Shown here in pieces: positions 18,426 to 27,347 of a DNA stretch of 64,000 bases. The notes under the pieces are model-generated. The model was not told the DNA's origin and made no database searches. It was given only the letters and a program-made list of their open reading frames with translations. The stretch covers positions 31,928 to 95,927 of the forward strand of contig CAYTNV010000011.1 of NCBI GenBank assembly GCA_964439395.1. The letters run 5' to 3'. Position numbers and translations under genes: made by a program. This DNA is from JAUUSJ01 sp964439395. Its GTDB lineage: Bacteria > Bacillota > Clostridia > Lachnospirales > Lachnospiraceae. The number at the start of each line of letters is the position of its first letter. The first letter of the stretch is position 1.

Positions 18426-19337
18426 TTAATTTTCTTTATTTTCCGTTAGTGGTTCATAAGCATATACAACCACGGCTTCTTTCACCATAATACGACTTCC
18501 ATATATATATCCATCTGATACACTTTTCGCAATTTTTTTATGTAAATTCTCATCATCTGTTACCTGCTTTTTCAAAACTTTTTGCCGCCTTGGATCAAAT
18601 TCTTCTCCAAAATTACTGCTAAAAATTTCAATATTATAATTTTCCAAGACATCCTCAATATCATAGGCAAAACTCAAAAAATCCTTTACAGATATAACAG
18701 CATTTTTATCCTTTTTCTCCAAGGAAAGTCCCATTTTTAAAATATTGTTCCTCATCTGTATAAACTCCATAAGAAGAGGTTTCATCATCGTGCTATATAA
18801 GTCTTTTTTATATTCTTGTACCTCTGCATATAATTTTTTAACAAGAATGTCCTGAGTCTCGGATTTTTGGATTTTGCTGTCAAATTTCTTGTGTAATTGT
18901 TCTATCTGCTGTAAAACAATATATAATGTCTCTTCCGTATTCTCCTGTTTTTGTTCTATGTTTTCTGAACAACCTATCACCTTTTCTTCTATTTCTTCCT
19001 CCGACACTTCCTCTGAAATATTATCTTTTTCCTTTTTCTGAACAAAATCTTGTGAACCTTCTATTTCAATTTTTTCTTTCTCAAAACAAGATACACTTTC
19101 GTCTAGCTTATTTTGAACTTCTTCTCTAAGCGAATTATCATTTTCTAAGCTTTTCTTTGCGTTTTCTTGCTCTTGTTCTTCCTTCTCCAAAGTAAATTCC
19201 GCATCCAGAGGACCTTCTTCTTCTCCTATTTTTTCTTCTAAAACAGCTTCTTCCTCTACCAATACAAAAGTCGATTTCTCATCAGCGAGGTACTCTCCCG
19301 TTTTAGAATCATATCTTCCTTTTCTTTCCTTATCCAT
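18426..19337 (-). CDS. Divergent GrpE-like nucleotide exchange factor
   Basis: I choose the ATG at 19335-19337 (MDKERKGRYDSKTGEY) because a GAGGAA site lies just upstream. A further ATG at 19367 is possible but has a weaker site. The ~303-residue chain has a long, highly acidic N-terminal half (about residues 20-130), then a helical segment. The C-terminal domain follows the GrpE pattern: an F(D)PRRQKVL block, where GrpE has FDP..HEAV, and a final SDGYIYGSRIMVKEAVVVY, where GrpE has GY..... +RPA.V.V. Its place directly before a DnaK-like gene supports the call. GrpE proteins release ADP from Hsp70. The acidic extension is unusual. Confidence 0.7.
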   Translation of the reverse strand: MDKERKGRYDSKTGEYLADEKSTFVLVEEEAVLEEKIGEEEGPLDAEFTLEKEEQEQENAKKSLENDNSLREEVQNKLDESVSCFEKEKIEIEGSQDFVQKKEKDNISEEVSEEEIEEKVIGCSENIEQKQENTEETLYIVLQQIEQLHKKFDSKIQKSETQDILVKKLYAEVQEYKKDLYSTMMKPLLMEFIQMRNNILKMGLSLEKKDKNAVISVKDFLSFAYDIEDVLENYNIEIFSSNFGEEFDPRRQKVLKKQVTDDENLHKKIAKSVSDGYIYGSRIMVKEAVVVYAYEPLTENKEN

Positions 19338-19376
19338 TCTTTTTTCCTCAACCATTAATAGATTCATTTTCTCTTT

Positions 19377-19484
19377 TCATCCACATAAAATATCCATCGC
19401 TAAAGATGGACTCATCGTAGATGAAAAAATCATCATTGCTGCTATCATAGCTATAGCCGTTCTTTTTTTTAATCTTTTTTTCAT
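19377..19484 (-). CDS. Small secreted-peptide-like ORF (35 aa)
   Basis: A 35-codon reading frame starts at ATG 19482-19484 with a strong AAGGAGGAG site upstream. The product has a basic start (MKKRLKKR), a hydrophobic core (AIAMIAAMMIF) and a signal-peptidase-like end (SPSLA), leaving a very short tail, MDILCG. It therefore looks like a signal peptide with a hexapeptide attached. It lies in the 290-base gap between the Ig-like membrane protein gene and the grpE-like gene. It could be an exported signalling peptide or the decayed start of a secreted protein. Real translation is uncertain. Confidence 0.5.
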   Translation of the reverse strand: MKKRLKKRTAIAMIAAMMIFSSTMSPSLAMDILCG

Positions 19485-19564
19485 AATATTATTCTCCTCC
19501 TTGTTTTCATTTCTTTCATACAGATAATCTTACTAGTTTTAATACAAAATCTTCTGATTCCCAT
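19481..19564 (-). CDS. Possible 27-aa upstream ORF coupled to the secreted-peptide ORF
   Basis: A reading frame of 27 codons starts at 19562-19564 (MGIRRFCIKTSKI...) with AAGGAG about ten bases upstream. Its TGA overlaps the ATG of the 35-aa peptide as ATGA, the usual arrangement for translational coupling. It is basic and holds two cysteines. It may be a leader that controls the next ORF, or simply chance. Confidence 0.3.
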   Translation of the reverse strand: MGIRRFCIKTSKIICMKEMKTRRRIIL

Positions 19565-19658
19565 TTTCAAAAATCTCCTTCTTTTCATATATTTTATTTC
19601 TTATGGAAGATGATTTTTGATTTCAGTTTATTATTCCAACAATCCCCCTCTCTTCTAT

Positions 19659-21476
19659 TTATCCTATATACATCATAAGTATCCCAACTGCAATACTTAT
19701 GAGAGAAAGTATAATTAAAAAGATAGGTCCTGATTTTTCTTCAGGATTTATTATCATTGCCAATCCAGAAATAGCAATGCTTATTCCTATCATTATAATT
19801 TTTGACGGAATTTCTGACGGAAGAAATGCATTAAGAATTGCAATAAAAGTAAATACCCAAGCCATATAGAGCATCCAATTTATCTTCTTTTTTCTATAAA
19901 AACTAGACTGAATAAACGCTCTGCAGCTTGCCTGAACTGCTCCATCTTTTGATTTACATGTTAAAATACAATCTCCTATTCCAATACTTTGAATCCAATC
20001 TCCATCTGATTTTCTCTCTACAATAGCCACACTCGGATCTGTACTCTCCCACGTATAACTATTATCAAAGCATCCTTCTGGCTCTGTTTTTACTTCCACT
20101 TTTTTCCTGTCTCCCATAAATATTTTTGCATCTGTCATACTAAGAACAATCTGATTCATTTTCTTCTTTATATTAATTATAATTTTTGTCTCCGTTTTCA
20201 CTCCAAAGACTTTAATTTCTACAGAACCAGATTTTCTAGCCTCTACCTCTCCTCTATTATTGACCGTTGCAATTTCTATATCGCTACTTGTCCACTTATA
20301 TTGATTAATATCATCTGCGTCTTCTGGAGTAGCCTGTACTTTTAATCTCTGTACCTGACCAACTGCCATTGTTGATATTGGAGAAACAATTTTTAATGAT
20401 ATAGCATAATTATGAGACTCCACTTTTACTGGAAGTCTTTGAAAAGGAATTATATTTCCCACTAAAAATAAATCTATATATGTATTGCCTCCATTTAACG
20501 CTTTTATCATAGTTCCTTGACAAGAAACAATTCTTTCATCTTCACTTTTTACTATCACTTGAGGTTTGGATACATCATCTGGGATACAGGAAACTTTAAT
20601 CTGATACGTCTCTTCTTTTTCTAAGATTGGAACTGGATTTGCAATAACTACTGGGTTTACTTTGTCTATAATTCGATAAATATCACTATCTTCCTCATCC
20701 ATCTCATTTATATTTAATTTCTGTCTATTTAGTTGTTCTACAAATTGTGGAAACACTAATTTATGTGTCAAAAAAAGTTCTAGCGCTCTACATAAATTAT
20801 TTTTCTTAATTCCCCAGTAATAACAATTATCTCTCCACAAAACTCCTGGTTGCTCTGAAAAAACTAAAATAATATTCTGTTCCTTCGTTTTCGGTATATT
20901 TCTAGATAATTGCTGTGCGTTTTGCATATTTTCTGCCAAAAATAATTTAATTTTTCTTCTCGAGTCTCGTATTTCCTGTAAAATATGGCATTTAATTTCC
21001 ATAAGAGGAGTCACATAAGTAGCTCCGCCTCGAAAGGAACTAAATCCCTGATATTTATCAAAAATTATCTGAAGCTCTTGCATTGAGATTGAACTATCTA
21101 CAATCATATCAATTTGCTCTTTTTGATAAGAAATTTCCTCTCCGTACATAGAACATAAATTGGAAAATTCTTCTATCCTCTCATCATATTCCATATCAAT
21201 GGGAAATTGACCTCTTCTACACCTAATACAAGATTTCACGCATTTCGACATATCTTCCAAAAATTTAGTCTCAAAATCCTCTCCGATAACAGTGAGAGTA
21301 AATTGGTCGTTTAATTCTCTCTCAACTGCTCCAAAGAAACGATACGCCCACTGTAAAAAAGGAGCTTTTACAAAATTATTTAGTTCACTGTAGGAAGCAA
21401 TTGTTTTCCCATTTATAGTAATTTCATTTATTTGCTCATAAGGATTAAGCTTAATCATTACCTCGTTTACAGCCAT
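19659..21476 (-). CDS. Ig-like (BIG2) protein with C-terminal membrane segments
   Basis: The 605-residue protein has no N-terminal signal peptide. Residues ~1-240 form a soluble domain holding DSSIS and, shortly after, FRGGATYVTP, which is faintly like a degenerate vWA domain but with unusual spacing. Residues ~285-530 hold Ig-like domains of BIG2 type (WTSSDIEIATVNNRGEVEA; YTWESTDPSVAIV). At the end, ~540-605, are about three hydrophobic segments. If the C-terminal segments insert as expected, the large N-terminal region may stay in the cytoplasm, an odd place for Ig-like domains. The gene begins two bases after its predecessor, so it is part of the same operon. Function unknown. Confidence 0.7.
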   Translation of the reverse strand: MAVNEVMIKLNPYEQINEITINGKTIASYSELNNFVKAPFLQWAYRFFGAVERELNDQFTLTVIGEDFETKFLEDMSKCVKSCIRCRRGQFPIDMEYDERIEEFSNLCSMYGEEISYQKEQIDMIVDSSISMQELQIIFDKYQGFSSFRGGATYVTPLMEIKCHILQEIRDSRRKIKLFLAENMQNAQQLSRNIPKTKEQNIILVFSEQPGVLWRDNCYYWGIKKNNLCRALELFLTHKLVFPQFVEQLNRQKLNINEMDEEDSDIYRIIDKVNPVVIANPVPILEKEETYQIKVSCIPDDVSKPQVIVKSEDERIVSCQGTMIKALNGGNTYIDLFLVGNIIPFQRLPVKVESHNYAISLKIVSPISTMAVGQVQRLKVQATPEDADDINQYKWTSSDIEIATVNNRGEVEARKSGSVEIKVFGVKTETKIIINIKKKMNQIVLSMTDAKIFMGDRKKVEVKTEPEGCFDNSYTWESTDPSVAIVERKSDGDWIQSIGIGDCILTCKSKDGAVQASCRAFIQSSFYRKKKINWMLYMAWVFTFIAILNAFLPSEIPSKIIMIGISIAISGLAMIINPEEKSGPIFLIILSLISIAVGILMMYIG

Positions 21477-21478
21477 AG

Positions 21479-21808
21479 TTATAATTCATCTCCGATTTCA
21501 TCTTGTTGTTCTTGTATTGACTTTTGTTCATTTGCATCTTCTTTTAGCTCTGGATATTTCTGTTCCATTTCCTCTCTAAACTCTTGCTTGGCTTTTTTAG
21601 CATTTTCTGTTATTTCTGCTTGAAGTTCCATCTTCTCATCTGGACTTAAGTCTCTACGCCTATCCAACATTTCTCCATGTTTTTTCACCGAATCATCTAA
21701 CATCGCATTATAATTTTCAATTTTTTTCTCTACATAATCTTTATTATCTACAGTTTGCTCATTATTTTCTGTCTCATTTTTCACTTCATTTTTTCTCCAA
21801 AGCGACAT
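21479..21808 (-). CDS. Small charged, probably helical protein
   Basis: The 109-residue protein is rich in Glu, Lys, Asn and Gln and looks like one or two long helices (KKIENYNAMLDDSVKKHGEM, later AKQEFREEMEQKYPEL). It has no signal peptide or recognisable motif. The start has AGGAGG. It lies 12 bases after the putative immunity gene and two bases before the Ig-like membrane protein, so it belongs to the operon. It may be an adaptor or a small chaperone for the toxin-like protein. That is only suggested by position. Confidence 0.7.
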   Translation of the reverse strand: MSLWRKNEVKNETENNEQTVDNKDYVEKKIENYNAMLDDSVKKHGEMLDRRRDLSPDEKMELQAEITENAKKAKQEFREEMEQKYPELKEDANEQKSIQEQQDEIGDEL

Positions 21809-21820
21809 TTTTTCTTCCTC

Positions 21821-22075
21821 CTATTTCGTTTTATTCATTCTTCCCTTTCTTCTTTCCAATCTTCCCATTAAAAGCTTATATAATTTTTCACAGGCTATAT
21901 CTTCTGCATCAAATTCTTCTATTATAGAATGTTCTCCTCTCTCTAATGTAAATAAAATCCATTTTCCTTTTTCATAATTCAGGCAATAAGCATATTGCGC
22001 CTCTCCCCCTATGCAATACCAGGACTTAGGAACTTTATAATAATCAAACTTTTGTTCTAATTCTCTAATATTCAT
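21821..22075 (-). CDS. Putative immunity protein for the TNT-like toxin
   Basis: I choose the second ATG (22073-22075) because AAGGAG lies eight bases upstream; the ATG at 22081 is too close to that site. The 84-residue product is soluble, with SWYCIGG, GKWILFTLERGE and a later DIACEKLYKLLMG. This compact alpha/beta layout with conserved Trp and an E/D..AC..L helix is like several small immunity proteins of polymorphic toxin systems; I do not fix the family. It overlaps the 3' end of the toxin-like gene by 11 bases, the classic toxin-immunity order. Inhibition of the toxin is inferred from position and size. Confidence 0.6.
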   Translation of the reverse strand: MNIRELEQKFDYYKVPKSWYCIGGEAQYAYCLNYEKGKWILFTLERGEHSIIEEFDAEDIACEKLYKLLMGRLERRKGRMNKTK

Positions 22076-22853
22076 TTTCATTCTCCTTATCTATCTCCAC
22101 AATATCACCATCATCTAACATTTGGTCAAAGCTCTTCTCAAATTTATATTGTTTGGCACCACCCTCACATCCAAAATTAGGAGCCGCCGTTGATTCTACA
22201 CATTTTATTGGTTTTACCACTTCATAGGAATGATATTCCATACTTTCTTCCTTATACGGCAAAGAGCGTGATTCATAACTCTCCCCTAAGGGTGAAGCAT
22301 TTTTTCCTACTTCTGAACCATAACGATCTATTTTTTCACCAGACTGTAAGGTTGTCTCTTTTATTTCATATCTATTATCTGCCCCCTCTGCCCCAAAAGA
22401 ATTTTTTCCTGCATCATATTTAGAATAAGTGTTCCAGTCAACTTTAGGATTTCCATTGTCATCAACCAGAACTTCTCCGTCTTTCCCTCTTTCATAGTAT
22501 TTTTCATTTCTTATTTCATAGGGAGTAGCAATTTCTTCTCCTGCGTCATTATAAACAGTTTCCAAAGAATCCCCTTCTACAACCTTATCTCCCTCTAATT
22601 CTTTTTCAATAGAAAAACTTGCCTCTTTTATCTCACTCTCAGATTCAATTTTTCTATTTTTAGAACTAATTTTATCCCCTTCTTTATTTTCCATCTCTTT
22701 ATCATTCGGAATTTTTCCTTCTAGTTCATCCCCTATTTTGTCTGCCTCTATTTTATTTTCTCTTACTTCTGTTACCTTTTCAGATGAATCAAATTGTTCT
22801 ATAAAACTATCTTTTCCATCTCCCGCATCGTGAAATCCCATACTTCCCCTCAT
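22065..22853 (-). CDS. TNT-domain toxin-like protein (NAD+ glycohydrolase family)
   Basis: The 262-residue protein has a low-complexity acidic/lysine-rich N-terminal ~100 residues. Its C-terminal domain (~100-255) follows the pattern of the tuberculosis necrotizing toxin (TNT) family: DRYGSEVGKNASPLGESYE, then SRSLPY, YHSYEVVKPI, APNFG, and GGAKQY. In TNT enzymes these blocks hold the NAD+-binding and catalytic residues; R177, R196, H208 and Q235 appear to be the equivalents. TNT proteins kill by destroying NAD+. The ATG overlaps the stop of the HerA-like gene as ATGA, so the two are translationally coupled. There is no signal peptide, so export would need a dedicated route. An alternative start at residue 5 is possible. 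Confidence 0.75.
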   Translation of the reverse strand: MRGSMGFHDAGDGKDSFIEQFDSSEKVTEVRENKIEADKIGDELEGKIPNDKEMENKEGDKISSKNRKIESESEIKEASFSIEKELEGDKVVEGDSLETVYNDAGEEIATPYEIRNEKYYERGKDGEVLVDDNGNPKVDWNTYSKYDAGKNSFGAEGADNRYEIKETTLQSGEKIDRYGSEVGKNASPLGESYESRSLPYKEESMEYHSYEVVKPIKCVESTAAPNFGCEGGAKQYKFEKSFDQMLDDGDIVEIDKENENEY

Positions 22854-25800
22854 CTATAAAGCACATGATATATTTTGATATATTTTACTGTTCCATCCTC
22901 TTTTAGCCTGCTATAAATTAAATATTTTAACAGCAATTTTTTCTTTCCAGCATTTAGACTAATATAAGAATCTAATTTTGATAAAAATTCGCTCTGCCAA
23001 AAGAAAATTTGCATTTCATCATCTTCTGTAAGCTTTTTAAAATCAATACCACGCAATATTTCTTCTAAAATATCAAATAAGTTTCTACAATGAGCCATCG
23101 ACATAAGATAATCTGAAAACACTTTGCTATCTCTTTTCTTCATCATAGCTGTGACAATTCCTTTTACACTCTGTATATATTCAATTTTTTTCTCTTTTGA
23201 GATTTTCATATTTTCAATTATTCTTATTACTTTTGCCTCATCCATTTTTCTGGCTATAAATTGATTTAAAAGTTCCATAATAATTTTTCCACGCAACTGT
23301 TTTAACTCATCAAATGAAATACTTACCGATTGCTGTTCATACTTGTCAGAAGCTCTATCTATTTTTCCTCTTACGGCCTCCAGCCAATTATTTTGCATAA
23401 TAACGGCAATTCCTGTCCCTAATTTAGATAATTCTAAAATCTGATTTTCATTTAAACTCACAGCATTTCCCACTATTTTACAATCCTCCCTTTCTGGAAG
23501 TCTCATAATAATTTTCGTATTTGTATTTTTAATTGCTGATATATCAACCGCCGTCGGAGACTGATCCACAATGACAAATCCTTCTCCATATGTACGCATT
23601 TCTGCTATACTATTACTAATCATTTCCACAGATTTTCCGATCAGATTAGCTCCTCCCTCTCCACTATTCGTTGATGACTTTTTTAGCAAATTATGTGCTT
23701 CTTCTAATACAGTAAGATGAGATAACCCTAAATTCTGTCCAGATACATTGGCAGAGCGATATTCAGAAAGTTTCATAATGAGAATTCCCATTAATAAAGA
23801 TTTTGTTTCTGTGGAACCCACACGACTTAAATCAATAATACAATTTTTGTCAAAAATTTCTTCATCCTTCACATCGTATCCACCACAAAAAACTTGTCCC
23901 ATAATTCCATTTGTAAGAGATGCTACACGCGTAACAAGCGCACCAATATAATCACCTTTTGTGTCAGAGGAATAACTAGAAGAATTAATAATCTTTGGAA
24001 GTACCGCAAGAAGATCCTTAAATGTTGGATACTGTACTTTTCCCTCACCCAAATATATAGAATTTAATAAATCCCATCCCTTTACAATATACATTTGTTC
24101 CATAGCGTCTTTTAAAATTGCTGGCATTGCCGCATACATCTCCCAACAAGCATTAAATATTTCTATTAATCTATCTAAATGCTCTAAAACATGGATGTTT
24201 TCATCAAATCGAAATGGATTAATTTGAAGCATTCGATTATATTTGGGATTTGTTGTAAATATATTAATATCATCTAATTTTCCAAACGCTGTTTTATACT
24301 CTCCTTTTGCAGGTTCAATTACTAAAAAAGGAATATCGTTTTCTATCATTCTTTCTAAAAGACAGTAGGTTGTATTCGACTTTCCAGAACCTGTAGAACC
24401 CGTAACAAAACAATGTGATGTTAAACTATTTAAGTCTAGTTCTATATCATTATTTTCTATAATTCCCATATGATAAATTTTACCAATATGAATCTTTCTA
24501 TCCGTTCGATTATCTCCCTCTACAAATACATTTCTGCCAAATTCTGCAATATGACTAACTGTTAATCCAGATACAGATTTATGAGGAATTCCTGTAAACA
24601 GCGGCAATTCTTTTCCACTAATTAAATTTCCAGCCGTTACTATCTGTCCTTGAAACTCTCCCTGCCCTGGCACCTCTATTAATGGATGAATTCCATACTT
24701 CATATACTCTAGTACTTTTGATGTCTCACTATAATTTTGTACCTCCCATACATTTACAAATGAATTCTCCACCCCCGTTTTTTCTCCCGAAACTAATGCT
24801 TTATATGAGTTTGCAGCTACTACAGAGGTCTGTACATCATCTGCAATAAAATATCCTGCACATTCCCATACACCAAATGATTCACATTCTGTAATACGTT
24901 TTAAATGATTATCAATTCTCTCCGTTAATACTTGAACTGATTTATTTTGATGCTCTATTGTCATTGTTTTAGAGTTTCCAATTGTATCAGTCTTATTTTT
25001 CGTCTCAGCATCCGCTTTCGTATATGCAGTTCCCTCTGTTATTGCTTTTGACCAAGACTCACCTGTAGAATAGCCTGTACTTGTACTGCTAGAACTATTA
25101 GTTCCCCAGCTCATTCCCTCAAATGAGAAGCCATTACTATTTCCCGTTGTATTTGTCCTTGTCTCATTTGTCCCTCTATTCTTTCCTGTTGTATTGCTTA
25201 TGCTATGATTTACCGTATCTGCAAAACTTTTACTTTTTCCAATAGAAATCGATTCACTCTCATTTTCTGCATACGATAATGTTGTTTTTATAAATGGAGA
25301 TAAGGCAGAAAATAATTCCTCAAATCCTCTCTTTCTAACTTCCAAATCATCTTTAGACACTGGAGTCGCTATAAAAAGAGCTGTGTATTCTTCTCCCTGC
25401 ATTGTATCAATGAATTTTTCTAATCCTTGGACAAATTTGTCTTTATCTTCATCTCTAGCAGAAGGAACTACTGTAACGCAAGATACATTTTTATTCCCTC
25501 CAATTATAGAAACTTCTGTCATATCTTCCATTACCATTTGAATTTCTCTATTATTCAATGCTGTGAGTGAACTTCCACAAAAATTTCCCAAAAAACCTTT
25601 TTCTAAAATTTTTCCTGCTGTTGCCGCCGATTCACTTCCATTTACTCGCACTCCCAGATACATTGTAGTTTTATTTTTTTCACCATCTAATATCATTAGA
25701 ACAGTACTTTGCACATTTTGCAAGGCACTATACACGCTAATTAATTTATCATTCACATTTTCTTTTTCGTCATATACCAGCTTTTCTATTCGAAATAATC

Positions 25801-25981
25801 GTAGCTTTTTTAAATCCTTTTCAATTTCTGCTATCGGGATAACAGAATGAAAAGAAAGATTTATCAAATAATTTTTATTGATAAATTTATCTGCCATCAG
25901 CATTCCATTTTCTAAAGTTTCTTTTCTTCTTAACTCTTGTGTACTCAATTCTTTTTTATTAACGTATCTTAACTCATTCAC
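22850..25981 (-). CDS. HerA/DUF87-type ATPase with Ser/Thr/Asn-rich insert
   Basis: The 1043-residue protein carries a HerA/FtsK-like ATPase module in its central and C-terminal part: Walker A GSTGSGKS at 528-535, a Walker B region LTVLEEAHNLL, and later a DQSPTAVD sensor-like segment. Relatives are ring-forming motors that move DNA or protein. The N-terminal ~240 residues are unrecognised. Residues ~240-340 are very rich in Ser, Thr, Asn and Gly. No membrane segments are evident. It is followed, with a 4-base overlap, by the TNT-like toxin gene. A motor for effector loading or translocation is the simplest reading, but a DNA role is not excluded. Confidence 0.8.
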   Translation of the reverse strand: MNELRYVNKKELSTQELRRKETLENGMLMADKFINKNYLINLSFHSVIPIAEIEKDLKKLRLFRIEKLVYDEKENVNDKLISVYSALQNVQSTVLMILDGEKNKTTMYLGVRVNGSESAATAGKILEKGFLGNFCGSSLTALNNREIQMVMEDMTEVSIIGGNKNVSCVTVVPSARDEDKDKFVQGLEKFIDTMQGEEYTALFIATPVSKDDLEVRKRGFEELFSALSPFIKTTLSYAENESESISIGKSKSFADTVNHSISNTTGKNRGTNETRTNTTGNSNGFSFEGMSWGTNSSSSTSTGYSTGESWSKAITEGTAYTKADAETKNKTDTIGNSKTMTIEHQNKSVQVLTERIDNHLKRITECESFGVWECAGYFIADDVQTSVVAANSYKALVSGEKTGVENSFVNVWEVQNYSETSKVLEYMKYGIHPLIEVPGQGEFQGQIVTAGNLISGKELPLFTGIPHKSVSGLTVSHIAEFGRNVFVEGDNRTDRKIHIGKIYHMGIIENNDIELDLNSLTSHCFVTGSTGSGKSNTTYCLLERMIENDIPFLVIEPAKGEYKTAFGKLDDINIFTTNPKYNRMLQINPFRFDENIHVLEHLDRLIEIFNACWEMYAAMPAILKDAMEQMYIVKGWDLLNSIYLGEGKVQYPTFKDLLAVLPKIINSSSYSSDTKGDYIGALVTRVASLTNGIMGQVFCGGYDVKDEEIFDKNCIIDLSRVGSTETKSLLMGILIMKLSEYRSANVSGQNLGLSHLTVLEEAHNLLKKSSTNSGEGGANLIGKSVEMISNSIAEMRTYGEGFVIVDQSPTAVDISAIKNTNTKIIMRLPEREDCKIVGNAVSLNENQILELSKLGTGIAVIMQNNWLEAVRGKIDRASDKYEQQSVSISFDELKQLRGKIIMELLNQFIARKMDEAKVIRIIENMKISKEKKIEYIQSVKGIVTAMMKKRDSKVFSDYLMSMAHCRNLFDILEEILRGIDFKKLTEDDEMQIFFWQSEFLSKLDSYISLNAGKKKLLLKYLIYSRLKEDGTVKYIKIYHVLYR

Positions 25982-26032
25982 TTCTCATTCCCCTATAAAA
26001 TATTACTCAAGTCATCCTCTTATTTTTATAAT

Positions 26033-26929
26033 TTAGTATTTCACCCCTAGTTTTCTTAATCGCTCAATTCTATCTCTTGTATTTGGATGACTACTCATTA
26101 AAGTAGCAAATAAGCCCGCATCATGACACGGCGGAAAACTATCTAAAAGCTGGCATAAGGCATATCCATATCCCAGATTAAATGAAAATTCATCTGCCTC
26201 ATATTCATTCGTTCTAGACGATTTCATAACCATTATAATTCCTAGTTTTGTCCATAAAGTCATAAAAATCACAATCATGATATCCGTTATAAATCCCGAA
26301 AACTTTATAAGCAATGCAGGAATAAGAGCCTCTTTTCCCCCAAAAAGAATTGCTATAAGTTCTGTAAAACCTATAACTACTTTACAAAGAATTCTCATAA
26401 ACACGAAACTTACTGTCACTATCATATTTCCAATCTGAATTAATAATATAAGATCAGTATCATGATGCGCTAAATGTCCCATTTCATGTCCTAATGTTGC
26501 TTTTATAATTTCTGATGGTTCACTTAAAAGCCCTCTTGTAATACAAACGGTCTTTCTTCCTGTTGCGAAAGCATTTACATCTGTACTATCATTCATATAC
26601 AATTGCACATCATCTGGAATATTTGCATTCATTTTTTTAGCTTTAGAAAAAACTTCATTAAAAATCGGCTCTAGTTGACTTATCACTCTCTTATCAGTAA
26701 TTAACTTACATCCTGTCTGTATTCTTACTATCGCTTCTCCAATCGGAGACATAGCTACTGACATCATAAGTAGATAAAATATAAATCCAATTATCAACAC
26801 CCATACTATATTTTCAGTAAAAATTGTTCCTATTATAACTGAAATAAATATTGCATTTGCTAATAAATATAAGATAACTGGAATATTTGCTCTTCTAACT
26901 ACATTTCTCAAAAAATCTACCAAATACAT
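26033..26929 (-). CDS. M48-family membrane metalloprotease (HtpX-like)
   Basis: The 298-residue protein has two hydrophobic segments near the N-terminus (about 17-35 and 41-60) and more at ~165-230. The active site HEMGH (148-152) and the downstream EYEAD (E244 as third zinc ligand) define an M48 peptidase. HtpX-type enzymes degrade damaged membrane proteins. The start has AGGAGGG. This is the first gene of the long minus-strand locus and faces the XRE regulator across a 548-base gap. It could process or quality-control the membrane components of the locus, which is inference. Confidence 0.9.
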   Translation of the reverse strand: MYLVDFLRNVVRRANIPVILYLLANAIFISVIIGTIFTENIVWVLIIGFIFYLLMMSVAMSPIGEAIVRIQTGCKLITDKRVISQLEPIFNEVFSKAKKMNANIPDDVQLYMNDSTDVNAFATGRKTVCITRGLLSEPSEIIKATLGHEMGHLAHHDTDLILLIQIGNMIVTVSFVFMRILCKVVIGFTELIAILFGGKEALIPALLIKFSGFITDIMIVIFMTLWTKLGIIMVMKSSRTNEYEADEFSFNLGYGYALCQLLDSFPPCHDAGLFATLMSSHPNTRDRIERLRKLGVKY

Positions 26930-26995
26930 TTTTCCCTCCTCTTATTACTTTTCAAAACTTTTTTATATAACATTTTTATTGTAGTAAATTTTCCT

Positions 26996-27020
26996 ACTGA
27001 TATTCAGTATTTACTGGTAT
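26996..27020. promoter_or_regulatory. Possible operator: repeated ACTGNTAT near the M48 gene start
   Basis: ACTGATATTCAGT (26996-27008) is a short palindrome and is followed at 27013 by ACTGGTAT, a direct repeat with a 17-base period. It lies about 70 bases upstream of the M48 gene, next to a weak TGAATA/TACAAT promoter candidate on the minus strand. This is a plausible regulator site, unproven. Confidence 0.3.
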
Positions 27021-27063
27021 CTGTTATTTTTTTATTATACATCTATACGTATCTCGTGTCAAA

Positions 27064-27093
27064 CTATTAGTATTGCTTTTATATTACTAATAG
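27064..27093. promoter_or_regulatory. Inverted CTATTAGTA pair in the divergent promoter region
   Basis: CTATTAGTA at 27064-27072 is followed by its exact complement TACTAATAG at 27085-27093. The flanking AAA/TTT lets a 12-base arm form. The same nine bases occur twice more at 27348-27356 and 27371-27379. The set is a good candidate operator for the adjacent XRE regulator. Alternatively this pair could form a terminator-like hairpin. Confidence 0.45.
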
Positions 27094-27347
27094 TTTTAAA
27101 ATCTTAACATGTTTTTCTATAATCTTTTCGTTTAATATTAAATAATACTTGCCTTTGATATAGTAGGTGTTATCTCTATATAAAAATAAAATTTTTATTC
27201 TTATAATTTCTTAATATCATACTCTATAACTCTCATTCTCAAATAAAAAAGAATACCTCCAAATCTAACTTTCTTATTTATTTTCACAAATTATTCCTAT
27301 TTTTTTAATAATTCTACTATATTATCATATTTATCCAATATTTAAAT

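Noticed and set aside
19659..21476. Confident vWA domain in the Ig-like membrane protein
   Set aside because: DSSIS and GGATYV are only about 25 residues apart, too close for the usual vWA metal-site spacing.
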